This document shows positions 10,701 to 23,029 of a stretch of DNA of 64,000 bases, one piece after another. A model generated the notes under the pieces. It ran no database searches, had not been told where the DNA came from, and saw nothing but the letters and a program-made list of their open reading frames with translations. Both the position numbers and the translations under genes were made by a program. Position 1 is the first letter of the stretch. Each line of letters opens with the position of its first letter. The stretch is from Dryas octopetala (taxonomy: Eukaryota > Streptophyta > Magnoliopsida > Rosales > Rosaceae): assembly GCA_963921425.1 (NCBI GenBank), contig OY992838.1, positions 4,836,001 to 4,900,000 on the forward strand, in the 5' to 3' direction.

Positions 10701-13133
10701 AAAATTGTCCCCGTTATGAAGACATGATATTTTTAATCAATCCTGAACGACCCCATTGGAAGTGTCCTGAACTAAATGATCAAGATACAGTTGAAAGGGA
10801 TGCATCCTCTTTGGATGAGGCTAATTCCATTGACAGTGAGGACAGACCAGATCTTTCAATTGATGCTCACTTGTCCAGTTCTTCTGAGGATGCATCTCAT
10901 AATGGCGCAAACACAAGGGAGCCTCTTCTGGATGTTGTTTTTGTTCATGGCCTTCGCGGGGGCCCTTATAAGACTTGGCGCATATCCGAGGACAAGTCAT
11001 CCACTAAGTCTGGCTTGGTAGAGAAGATTGATCAGGAAGCAGGAAAGCTAGGAACATTCTGGCCTGGTGAATGGCTTTCAGCCGACTTCCCTCAAGCTCG
11101 TATCTTTACCCTTAGATACAAGGTTTGTTTTAGTGCTGATTGTTTTAAATGTTTTGCTCTTTTAAGAATTTAATGATTGGTTGCCTCTCCAAATGCTACA
11201 CCCTATTGCTTGGAAGATCCTATAGATTTTATTTCTGATATAGGTCAATCCCCTCATTGGCATCTGACTCTTAGTTTAAATTTTTATGCAGACCAATCTA
11301 ACACAATGGTCTGGCGCTAGCCTCCCCCTTCAGGTCAGTGATTTTGGTTGCAACTCATCTTTGAATCTCTAATTGGTATGTATTATTCACTTTTTTCAAT
11401 TTTCACTTGTTTGTTGTTGGATTATGCAGGAAGTTAGCTCGATGTTATTAGAGAAGCTTGTTGCTGCAGGTATTGGGGATAGGCCTGTAGTTTTCGTGAC
11501 TCATAGGTGCGTACAGTGCTGCTTATGTGTTTTGTCTGTGCATGAACATGTCAATGCTTTTGTCTGTCATTCTTAGTTTTCTCATAAATTAGTCGTCATA
11601 ATATTTTTAGTATCGTAAGTGGTAATTGGTGTTTCATGTGTTTAGATGATGGTCCTCTATTCCATGAGTCTGTGGCATTTTCATTCTTCTTTTTGGGTGC
11701 TTGCCAGCAAGCCTTTGACTGATTTAAGGATGTCTGAGAGGTCTTGTGTGTTGTTATAAAGTAAGGTAGTTGTGCATGGTACACAGTCTCACAACCCAAG
11801 GATACAATTTCTCAGAAGTGTCTTCTCCCCCTCTCCAAATTTTTGTGCAGTAAATAGCACATTCTTTTTCTTTATTTTGGCATGCCCTACTCTATGCTTG
11901 GGCTTGCTTTCTGATAGGCATTGGCAGTTCAACCAGGTTTGGGGAATTTGACTGCCATTTGTTTTTTATTTAACATGCAATTGCTTTTCTTTCTAATAGC
12001 AATGAGTTTTATGAGTAGATTGATACTAGATGGGCAAAAATTGAGGAGGTATCTGGTTTTTGTAATTTGTAGTTAAGTATGGGAGGACACATGATTAGAA
12101 GTCTGTTATTCTTTGGTTCACAGCATATTTTTATTGCTAAGTTTTTATATGAATTTATTTTATAGATAGTTTCCTATGTTAGTGCACTAATGTACTGGCT
12201 TCCACTTCTTTGCAGCATGGGAGGGCTGGTTGTCAAGCAGATGCTGCACAAAGCAAAATCAGATAATATCGATAACCTTGTAAACAACACCATTGGAGTT
12301 GTATGTGCCACTCAATAATTAAATATTAATCTTACAATGCGGTTCTTCTATCTCTTGTTTATTATCATTTCTATATGATAACTCCAGTGTTTTGTGTTGG
12401 TTTCAGGTTTTCTATAGCTGCCCGCATTTCGGAAGCAAACTTGCAGACATGCCTTGGAGGATGGGACTGGTGTTTCGCCCAGCCCCAAGTGTTAGTATAT
12501 GATCTTTACAACCAAGATGTTTTCTTTCCTGTAGTACCAAAATGTTGGTTGTCAATGTTACAGGCAGCAGCTCTTAGTTCATTGATGTTAATGGAATTAC
12601 TTCTTGATGTTTCTTAGATAGGGGAGCTAAGGAGTGGATCTCCAAGATTGATAGAGCTCAATGACTATATGCGTCACCGTCACAAGAAGAGACTGCTTGA
12701 AGTCCTCAGTTTCTGTGAGGTAGTCTAGAGTAGTGTGTCTGTGCTTCTATGTGTCTTTGTGGGCTTGATAATTAGGTAGTGACTGTTTTTGCAGACAAAG
12801 GTAACTCCAATTGTTGAAGGTTATGGAGGATGGGCCTTCCGGATGGAAATAGTACCAATTGAATCAGCATATCCGGGATTTGGTGAACTCGTTGTAAGTA
12901 TGCCTATGGATAAATATAAATCACTTAATAAAAAAAAGGTCATTTTCGACTTTAATTTCATAAGTTTGGAACAGGTATTGGACTCAACAGATCATATAAA
13001 TTCGTGCAAACCCCTCAGCCGCACTGATCCCTCGTATACTCAGACATTAGAGTTCTTGCGGAAGCTGAAAACCAGCTCCAAAATGAAGAGACAAAAGTGT
13101 GAAGAAACCATGCCTCAGAAATCATGTTCTTGA
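7778..13133 (+). CDS. SERAC1-like alpha/beta hydrolase
   Basis: Large serine hydrolase related to SERAC1, which in animals acts in phosphatidylglycerol remodelling at mitochondria/ER contacts. Ten exons: 7778-8497, 8634-9794, 9971-11122, 11292-11333, 11430-11506, 12216-12300, 12407-12490, 12618-12719, 12795-12893, 12975-13133. The joined frame has 1227 codons (1226 aa) with every junction in phase. The N-terminus is Arg/His-rich and may be a mitochondrial presequence, followed by a hydrophobic segment (ALALSATVVSALIASYAVL). Residues about 100-900 look helical and ARM-like. The hydrolase domain starts with the oxyanion motif VFVHGLRGG (H953). The nucleophile elbow is THSMGGLVV, and its Ser codon (about 1051) is split between exons 5 and 6. 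SCPHFGSKLAD (His about 1086) follows. Plant members of about 1200 aa are usual. Substrate is unknown. The hAT insertion just upstream may have displaced distal promoter sequence. Confidence 0.92.
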
Positions 13134-14094
13134 ATCTCACCCAAATCTCAAGAACCATTTATCCAAATGGGTTTGGTAACACCTGAATGGAAGTGGAGCC
13201 AAAAGCATATCTTTGGCTCATCAGAGCTAAGTCCATCTGGTAATCCGCTTTTCTGAATTAGCAGACTTGTTAATTACCATCCAACAGAAACGCGGCAGAT
13301 TCTTTTGTACATTCTGCGCCCTCAGAATTGTAGTCAGTCAATCTTCATTCTTCACCATTATTCTTTGTCCTATCACCTATGGTTAACATTGTTGTAATTT
13401 TGTAGAGTACCTTTCTCATAAAGGCGTTGTGTATACTCCATACTGTACTAGTGATTAGTGAAGGCTATATATGAAAGAAGGCCAAAAATACCTGTTTTGT
13501 TCTTATAATAACCTAAAAATTATTATCCTTTTACTGACCATCTTTTTCATTTATTTAAATTGTTTAATGCTGTATACTAATACTGCACATCATTTATGAG
13601 CCCATTTTTACTAATGTGCCACCTGTATTACAAGGTAACCATGGTTAAAATCTATAATAAATGCATTTAGATACCAATTATCGTACATAAATTATCTTTA
13701 ATAAAAAAGAAAAAACCAACCCACCCAACCCAACAACCCCACCTCACCCTTCCTCACCACCACCGGCCGGTACGACACTGGTGGTGCCCAACGCCAGTGT
13801 CTGGGCACCGTCACCACTGCCCCGGAACCCTCCCCTCATCTTACCCTCTCCCTCTCTTTACCTCGCTAGGCTCTTTATTAGATAGCTAGTAATAGATTTT
13901 TTTTTTTAACAAAAAAAAAAATTACTTTTTTAGGTTGGGATAATTTGGTTGAAATAACTTATAAAGTTATAACTTATAAGTAGCAAAATCAAAAAAATTT
14001 AAAAAAGAAGTTTAAATATTTTGCAGAACCATTATCTCCATTGTCTAGTCCCGGCTGCTAATTAGCTTTCCTTCCTCTGAATTATTCTTCTGCA
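13134..14094. other. Intergenic: 3' UTR and AT-rich DNA with a C-rich patch
   Basis: The first several hundred bases are probably the 3' UTR of the hydrolase gene. A C-rich patch (about 13715-13855) contains imperfect inverted words (ACACTGG/GCCAGTGT and GGTGCCCA/TGGGCACC), which could fold weakly. No gene was seen before the HO2 leader. Confidence 0.5.
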
Positions 14095-15459
14095 ATGCAA
14101 TACGCGACGATGTCGTTAATGCAGAAAGCGGTCTCGGTATCAATGGCTTACACCGTGTCACGACCTCATTCGCTGAATCCCTCGACAATTTCAACGACAA
14201 AGGGTCGACGTGCCCTGCAGCTGCTGTGTTGCTCCGATTCGAGCACCGCCTCCACGTCTTGGTCTCCGCCGGCTATTGCGACGAGCACCGGTCCGGCGCC
14301 GCCGGTAGTACGGAGGAGGAAGAGATACAGGAAGCAGTACCCGGGAGAGAGCCAAGGCATCACCGAGGAGATGAGGTTCGTGGCCATGAGACTCCGTAAC
14401 AAAAATGGCAAGAAATACAACAACAACACTCTTACTGATAACGATAGCGATACTCAGACTGATGATAGTTCAGAATCAGATGGTGATGGTGACGGTGACG
14501 GCGACGGCGACGGCGGTGAGATGGAAACTTGGCGACCCAGTTTGGAAGGGTTCGTGAAGTACTTGGTGGACAGCAAGCTCATCTTCGACACCGTCGAGCG
14601 CATTGTGGATGATTCAAACGACGTCGCTTGTCAGTTTCTCTTTCTTTCTTTCTTTGATTTCATCAAGTTTGTTAGTATGGTTGGATTGGTAATTTTGTAT
14701 TTTGATTGCAGATGCCTACTTCAGGAAGACTGGGTTGGAAAGATCAGAATGTCTTTCTGAAGATTTAGAATGGTTTAGGCAACAGGGTGTTGTGATTCCA
14801 GACCCCAGTAGTCCAGGAGTTTCTTATGCCAAGTATTTAAAGGAACTTGCAGACTACTCTGCTCCATTGTTCCTCTGCCACTTCTATAACATATACTTTT
14901 CACATATAGCTGGTGGTCAGGTCATAGCAAGACAGGTACTTTTTTGAGTTTTTAGAAATGCCCATATGCTTAAAGTCTTCAACTTTATGTTCATTGTTGT
15001 GAGTTCAAGGGTGTTGTTCAGGTCACTGCCTACTACTTTGAAGTTTGAACCCATTTACTTAAAACATGAATGCTTTTGTTTTGTTATCTAGGACCAAATC
15101 AACTGACTAATAAATGGTTTTTTAACTGGGGAATTGGATTGCTGCTTTTAGGTATCTGAGAAGATCCTAGAAGGGAGGGAGTTGGGGTTTTGCAAATGGG
15201 AAGGGGATGCACAAGAGTTATTGAAGGGTGTTCGTGAGAAGCTCAACAACCTTGGAGAGGTTAATGCCTGAGTTGTCATGTGTAGTCCCTTTGCATGAGT
15301 TCTTAACTGGGTTATTTCTTGGTACTTATCTGTTGGAAATTTGTGTTGTGGTTGCAGCACTGGACTCGAAATGACAAAAACAAATGCTTAAGAGAAACAA
15401 CCAAGTCATTCCGGTTTCTGGGGCAGATAGTTCGCTTGATCATTTTGGAGCCCAAGTGA
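14095..15459 (+). CDS. HO2: Probable inactive heme oxygenase 2, plastidic
   Basis: Heme-oxygenase-fold protein of the plant HO2 class. These are plastid proteins that bind tetrapyrroles but lack the heme-ligand histidine and do not make biliverdin efficiently (family knowledge). Exons: 14095-14629, 14712-14935, 15152-15259, 15358-15459, in phase, 322 aa. The N-terminus is Ser/Thr-rich and Arg-containing like a transit peptide. The HO1 motif FVAMRLHT is here FVAMRLRN, so Arg101 replaces the proximal His. An acidic stretch of about residues 114-142 includes six Asp-Gly repeats, another HO2 hallmark. SAPLFLCHFYNIYFSHIAGG and the C-terminal FRFLGQIVRLIIL close the domain. The start gives the only plausible transit peptide. 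UROS, another tetrapyrrole gene, lies further along the same strand. Confidence 0.95.
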
Positions 15460-16824
15460 TTTCAAATTAACCACTCCGAAGCTCACTTGTTTGTAAGGCT
15501 TCTGCATTTCATATTTTCTTCTTTACCCCTCTTTTTTGGTTCCTTTGAAATCAACAGCTCCGATTCTGAACATCAGTTGTTAAATTTAGTCATAAATTTT
15601 CTGGTGCTTCATTTCACAGTAGAGATAATTAAGGGTGGGTTTTTCTGTTGTGTTTACCAGGTAGCATGGTTGTATTGTGGACTCATTTTTGTACAGAAGG
15701 AGGCTTGTTCACCAGACTTAGGACTACCTGTTGTGGAGTAAATGGACACACCCTCATGTGACTAATCTAGAAACAACATTGTTTTGTTGTGAACTTATTG
15801 TCCAAAAGGGCTGCACTAGATCAGCACAACAGACAACAGAAGCATCTTCTATTTCTGAGCCTTGTGGTGCCAGAATCTTGGCTTTTCTCTCCCTTAGCCT
15901 TTGAAGTCCTTTGTGGTTTCTTAGCCTTGGGATGATGATCTATTGAGGGCTTGGCTAGATAGTTGTATTGCTCTTTTTAAAACAAGTAACTAAATGAAAT
16001 GAATTTCTTATTGATCTGTCACTAAATTATTCTATGTTCTTTCTTTTCTTTGTTTCTTTCATTTCATTTAGTCTTTTAGTTAAAGCTCCGTAATGTGAAT
16101 GTATGAGCAAGTGCTTAGACCTATTCCGAACCTGAGTGAGGTCAATGGGAAAGAAACAAATGCAGTCACTCATGACTTAGCAGTTAGCACTCAGCAGCGT
16201 ATAAATTACTCTGAAATCAACTAAACGATTGGTTGTAGTAGCTAATGGCATTCAACAGTGGGGTGCACGACGCCGTTTCTCTTACGAAAAAAAGTAGATC
16301 TTGTGTTTTTGCGTGTGTTTCAAGCTTCAGCTGACAGCATGTAAATGCTTTTGACCAACGAATCCCTGTGGCTCGGGTCCTCTTGCCCCCCTCTGCCCTC
16401 AACAAAAATATTAATACTGCAGTTAATAATTGTATTTTTAATTAATTGTTCTGCATTTTTTATTTTGTTTTGCATGATTCTTCTGCACAAGTAACTGGCA
16501 ATCATTTGTACTCTCTCAGACAGCTAACAGTTTGGATTCAGAGGTTCATGGGTCTGCATTTATGGTATCTAAATTTTTGCTAAATTCACAAAAAACAATA
16601 ATAATTGAAATTATTTTTGTTGGGATAGATTTCAATTCTATCCCTTATAACATGCTATCAGATGATGAGTGTTGAACTGTTGATGCATGAAATGCAAACT
16701 CGATGTTGTTGTCAGTATTAACAAAAGCAGATTAAACTTGGTAAGATAAACAAGCACATGCAGATCCAAGAATTACACGTTGTCTTTGTTTTAGAAGAAC
16801 ACGGCAATGGATTGGGTTCTCTGC

Positions 16825-16855
<31 letters not shown>

Positions 16856-17363
16856 CTTCTAGTCTAGTAATTAAGACTCTCTCCTAATTGCGTAGCTTAT
16901 GGGAATCATCCCAAAGTCTTGACTTGTGTGCTGGGACCTGCCACCATTGACCCACATGAGTAAGGGAGTGAAACGCACTTATACAAATGTATTATAATAA
17001 TGACTTACCAAGTAATAAACTATTGAGAATTGAGATACAGAACTACAACTTGATCAGACCAAAAAGAAATAAGAGACTACAACTTGAAGCTAGCTAAGAG
17101 TATGAAGGAGAAGACCTTGCTGCTTGTAATTAATATCATGTCGTTCTTCACGAGGGAAAAAGCTTAAACCCAAGATATAAGTTATAACGTACACTCACAC
17201 ACACCTCTATCTTTTCTGTTCTTCTCTTTCCTCACCCCTCCCAACTCCAAGTCCCAACCCACACTCTCCTTCCGGAGTCTTAACAGAGGGACTGAGAATC
17301 TCTGAGTTAGAGAGAGAGAGAGACAGAGAGAGAGAAGAAGAAGAAGAAGAAGAAGAAGATTCA
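15460..17363. other. Intergenic plus 5' leader of the sulfotransferase gene
   Basis: The first part is probably the HO2 3' UTR. Position 16823-16852 is a (CT)n microsatellite. About 17200-17363 looks like the transcribed leader of the next gene: CT-rich, then AG-rich. No additional coding exon could be supported. Confidence 0.5.
17324..17360 (+). repeat. (AG)n and (GAA)n microsatellite in the 5' leader
   Basis: An AG run passes into about eight GAA units that end only a few bases before the sulfotransferase ATG at 17364. This location makes length variation potentially relevant to translation or transcription of that gene (inference). Confidence 0.85.
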
Positions 17364-19592
17364 ATGCCTATTTATCTTTCTTCACATCTCAGGGTGGATA
17401 AAGAAATCTGTTTCTTCAACAAGGTCTGTTTGATGGTATACTTTTACTTTTATCATCCAAAATAAAGCTTGTGGGTCTTTTCATTTCAGACATTTATAGT
17501 TATTGTAGTTTTTGAGTTTGGTTAATTAATGAGCAAATATATAGCTATAGTTAGTTTTCAGTTAAGTTCATGTCTAACTTTGTTCAAGTATACATTATGA
17601 CACTCCTGTCTAATAGCATTAGCAAGCATATAGGACTCTCCATCTGATCTTTTCAAGCTCTGACCATTTCTTTCGCCTCATTTTTCTCATTGCATATATG
17701 CAAACAGAATAAGAAACCCCAAAAAACCCTTTTAAGTGTTTCTTTCTTCTTTCATTTTCTAGTTTAATGGAGGATCTTAAATGGAAGTCACAGTATGCTG
17801 TTAACTATCTCTGATCCATAGTGTTAATTTCTTCAACTATTTTTTTTTTTCTTAACTAATTAGCATGCATTTTGTTTTATTTATGTTGTCTCCGCATTGC
17901 AATTTCAAGTTGGCTTTCTTGTTTCTCAGAGTTGGCATTTGTTCATTAACAAAAACATGATGTGGGGTAACTCTTAATTAATTACAGGATGCACTTGTCA
18001 TTAAAGCTCCCAAGAAATCTCCATTAATATTGAGGATGGTGGTACTACTCTTTGCAATGGTTTGTGGGGTTTACATTTGCTTAGTCTGTTTGAAGCAAAT
18101 CAACCCTCACACAAAGACCAAATTCTTAAACATCATAGCAATTCACCACAACCAAATCAACCAATCCTGTCCTACTCCTCAGGATCTTGAGCCATGGGAA
18201 CTTAGCTATGTACATTACCCAAAACCAAATACATTTCAAAGGTACCGGCATGCAAGTCATTGCATTAATTTGGTTAAAATTTGTACATATATGCTTGGTT
18301 TCAATTACTTATTACAAGTGCCAAATGAAGGTTTTATTGATGCATTTACAGGAAGGAATGTGCCTGCAATCGAGTCCGATACTTTGCCATATTGTCAATG
18401 CAGAGATCCGGGAGTGGATGGTTTGAGACATTATTGAACAGTCACATTAATGTAAGTTCAAATGGGGAAATTTTTTCCATCAGAGATAGGAGGGTTAATA
18501 TCTCTTCAATTTTGAAGAACATGGATAAAGTATATAATCTTGACTGGCTTAGTAGTGCTTCCAAGAATGAGTGTTCTGCTGCTGTTGGATTCAAATGGAT
18601 GCTTAATCAGGTAATTAGTTAAATTTTGATCATTGCTATTTATCTACCTAGTCACATACTTTTTCTGTTAGATCACAATTTTTTTTTAGCTTCTGCTAAG
18701 ACTGCTATCATCCATGTAAAGCTGAATATATAGCTGGTATCCACTATGTAGCATTGTTGCTTTGTACAAGCTGTCAATAATGATACTTGTAATCAATTAT
18801 CATATCAACCATCTATATTGCTTTTTATTTAAGATGAATGATGGTACTAAATCACATATATGTATAAAATATGTTGGTGCAGGGTCTGATGGAGCATCAT
18901 GAAGAGATAGTGAAGTACTTCAAGAAAAGAGGAGTGTCTGCAATATTCCTCTTCAGAAGGAACTTGCTCCGCAGAATGATCTCTATACTTGCAAACTCCT
19001 ACGATAGAGATGCTAAGCAACTCAATGGGACCCACAAGGCTCATGTCCATTCTCCATTGGAGGTTAATCTCTCAGACTCTGTCTCTGCAGTATTCTCACT
19101 CTCATATATAGTCCTAATAACTCCTAAAAATGAAATCAATTAATTAATTGCAGGCTCAAATACTTGCAAAATACAAGCCCAAGCTTAATGCCACATTTCT
19201 AATTCCAGACCTGAAGCAAGATGAGGAGACAGCTGCCAAAGCTATTGAATATTTCAAGACCACTCGCCATATTGTTGTTTACTATGAGGACGTTATCACC
19301 AACCGCGCTGTAAGTAGGGAGAAATTCATAAATATAACAAGTGTATACGTCTTTCTCACAATAACTGATTAATTCTTGTTTTTTTTAAAACGCGTAGAAA
19401 CTTAATGAGGTTCAAGAATTCCTTAGGTTGCCTTACAGAGAGCTCACGAGCCGTCACATTAAGATCCATACGACCCCCTTATCAGACCAAGTTGACAACT
19501 GGGAAGATGTCAAGAAAACACTGCAAGGGACATCATACGAGAGTTTCCTCCACACTGACTATCAAATGCCGACGTCCTCAGCTCTACTTTGA
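17364..19592 (+). CDS. Sulfotransferase-like membrane protein (P-loop/NodH-like)
   Basis: Predicted type II membrane sulfotransferase, which would use PAPS as sulfate donor, probably in the Golgi (inference from topology). Exons: 17364-17423, 17988-18241, 18352-18610, 18883-19062, 19154-19309, 19398-19592, in phase, 367 aa. Exon 1 encodes only 20 residues ending KEICFFNK. A single membrane anchor lies at about residues 36-57. The 5'-phosphosulfate-binding loop is MQRSGSGWFETLL (about 121-133), and the 3'-phosphate-binding region is FRRNLLRRMISILANSYDRD. Cysteines in KECACNR precede the loop. Gene structure and sequence resemble the small plant family that includes Arabidopsis At2g15730 (from memory). 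The acceptor substrate is unknown. Confidence 0.9.
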
Positions 19593-20069
19593 GTGTTTAA
19601 TCAGATTCAGAGAGATGTATATAAACCACTTCACTTCATAATCAAATATTTTCACAACTAGTGTCTTAAATTTTGTTGATTCATTTGTTCTTTTAAATCG
19701 ACAATTGTTAGCAGAACAGAAATTTTGTAAATTTATTATATTTGATTGGTTGGATTCTTTTCGTTCTTGGCCTCTTCAGCACATTTGGTAGAAAATTTGA
19801 ACTTCAAATTTCCTTTTTAGATCAATGATATAACTACCAACTGTACTAGGTCTCAACCTTAGTAAACAGAGGCATTGCTGACAAGTAGGCACGTTTCAAT
19901 TTGGGACCAATGCGCATTCCCAATTTTCTGTACAAATCTGGTAATTAAAAAAAAATCAAGGTAAAGCATTTTGACAAACAAAACTACTTCTGATTTTCTT
20001 TTCACTTTTCTTTCATTGCTACCTAAACAAAGGGAACTACACTAATGTTACAAATAGAGCAAGCCCAGA
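19593..20069. other. Convergent 3' regions
   Basis: The sulfotransferase (+) and metallophosphoesterase (-) genes end towards each other with 477 bp between their stop codons. The interval is AT-rich and probably holds both 3' UTRs. Nothing else was seen. Confidence 0.6.
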
Positions 20070-22989
20070 TCAGCTTATGGCTGACCCGTCACTTCCTCGA
20101 ATATCAGTTATTTCTGTTTGTCGAATAACAAAGTGATCAACAATCTTAACAGTATTTAGTGGGTCCTGTTGAGCAACAGCTGCACTCCATTTGCTGGGAA
20201 ACTTTCTGAGGTGGCTCATTTGCTGTGGCTGTTTCGGCTCCCTCTCCCAATCAGGGTCCAGCTTCCATTCTTTTGGGACCTGCATGTTTTAATTATATGT
20301 AACTCCTCTCAAAGTTCCCAAATATGTCATCGGGGAAAGTGAACCTGTATTGCTTTCTTACCTTATCAACTGCAAGAGTGTAAACTTCCAGATCACCATC
20401 ACTGTTGATGTGGAATCGAGTGAATGACTTGTAATTAGCGATTCGGAGGGATGAGAAGGCTTCATCAAAGTGTATGTGAAGCCAATTAATGCAGACATAT
20501 AAGTAGCTTCCAAACACCAAAGAAACCACCGGAGTCGAGAAGACCCAGAAATAAAGGAAGACAGAAGCATAATATATAACAGCACCCCCTCTAGATAGTG
20601 ATTCCACCCCATTCTTGCATATATTGTTGCGGGTGACAGCCATAACCTGATAATATTTCGTCACGGCCAAAATCTAAAAACGAAGAAGAATATTAAGTGT
20701 GTAAAGAGCTTTCTATACCTCTGGAACATCAAATGCTGACATAAAATACTTGATGCATGCTGGATAAAGGCCAAAAGTCCATTGTTCTATACGAGCTCGA
20801 AGGCCAGTTGGATCTGGAAAGTGCTCACTCTCCACTGATCGGTACCACTGATATAAAGTGTGATAGCCTGAGAATTAAAATTTTCATCATCATACAAAAT
20901 ACAACATCCAACTGACATAACTCAGCATACCTTTTTCCCTACCATTAACATTTTAGTCAAAACCCATCATTTGAAAAAGGTACAAAAATCACATTGAATT
21001 ACATGCTTGATGAATGACGATGATGAACATGATAATTCAATACTGCACATATATCTTTTCTTATCTAGAGCTGCATGAAGCCTAGGATTATACTAAATCC
21101 GCTTACGCCATCATATATACTGCATCTTGATTTCGTAGGCAATATTTTTTAGGTGATTCTCAACAGAAAGAAAAACTGAATGAATTATCCGACAATAAAA
21201 ATAATCAGATGAACAAATAAAACAGCCCACAGCATCAACCCATAACAGATAAAAAAAGCTCACCTGAAGTTCCGAGTAGTTTATGCTGGACACACATCTC
21301 AACACCCAGTTCCAAAAGCAACATAAGAATTAGAGCTGCAGCCAGGTGTGCAGACACATGAAGAACCCCAATCATGACCCGTTTCTTCCGAGACACTTTG
21401 GACGGGACAAATATAACTGCCACAATTAGCAACAGCACAGCACCTGCTAAAGATACATAAGAGTGTTCCAGCATGTATACAAAAGCAATCCACACTGTTC
21501 CAAAGAAAGATCCCACGTGACCAGAAAATGAATCATCTTGCAAGATATGATCAAGCTTACACTACAAAAGAAAAGGGAAGAAAATGTCACCTCCCAGTAA
21601 CAAAGTGATGATTGCATCACTAGGTAAGCAAAGATGAAATGATTTTGCAAGCTCTATTAAGGAAGCAAAAGGACTAAAATATCAAAGATTGGTAAGGTAC
21701 AAGTTATTTCAATTCCAGAGAGACAAGCAAAAATATTTCAATTGTTCAAGAACCAAGCTGAAAATTGGGTAGCTATTATTAAATAATCACAAAGAATCAA
21801 TCAAAGACTCACCTGTGGGAACATAGAAAAGACCAATACAAAGTATATAATGCCACCAATAAAATCAAATTGCCAATTCTTCTTTCGAAACTTTAAAATA
21901 TTTCCTAAAGCAATCTGCATATAAGCAAAAAAAAACTCATTAGCACCGAAATAAATTAAAAAAAATGTGAATTTGGTATTGGCAGACTGAGAGACTGACG
22001 GACAATAAAATTACAAAATTTAAAAACCAAAACTTACCCTGCTGGAATCTTCAAATGAAGGATAAGCAGCCTTGCTCTCATAAGAAGCTCCATAAAATTT
22101 CTTAAAATTACTAAAGACATGGGTGGGATGTAGAAAAGCCCCACCACACCCATTTACAAGTAAATGTTGCACATGAACTGGGTCCTCCGTTTTAACAAAT
22201 GAATGACGCATATAATGATGCAAATCTCCAGCCACTCGAAGCTTACACCTTCCTTTTAGATAATCGCATATCAGGTGTGCAATATTCTTTCCAGAAACAT
22301 CATTCCAGTACCAATCAAGAAGCCAGTTTGGTTCATGTGTCATGATAATTACAGAGTCATCAGCTCCGACCTAGAATAAACATGAGGAGATGAGAATATT
22401 AACTTCAATCTGAAGAAGTTTGGAACTTGGAAAATCAGAAATAAGCAAACAAGTAAAAAGTCTAACAGATCAGTGAAACCTCAAATCTAGGACATAAGAA
22501 CATTCATAAATTAATATATACGATATTCATACTATTTTGGGCCAACTTATTAATATCTCAAACAAGTTCAAAGCAAAGCAAATGACCAAAGAAGCAACTC
22601 TCAAAATGCAGTATGACTAACCAAACCATGGATAACAATTTAAGGGAACCGTATCAAAACAACAACAACAAAAAAGAAAAATAAGAAATACCTTGTTCTT
22701 TACTAGTTCTGAAAAGAATTTGAATTGGTACACATCAATATCACCGTGCAGTGCCAGATCAAGACCAAATACCCACCATCTTTTAGGGAGTTTCAGAGCA
22801 AAATAACTCTTCTTTTGAGGCATAAACCACCCACCCAACCAACTCTTATGACAAATATACCTCATGAAGGTATGAAGTCCATCAAACCAATCTGTAATAC
22901 CAAAAAGAAAAAACAATATTTACTGCACCATAAAAACATTCTAGCTTTTATGGAATTTTCTCTTTTCGTTGTTGTTGGTATTAGGAGAG

Positions 22990-23029
<40 letters not shown>

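Noticed and set aside
13734-13855. C-rich stem-like segment considered as a structured RNA or terminator
   Set aside because: Pairing is short and interrupted, and no known RNA family features are visible.
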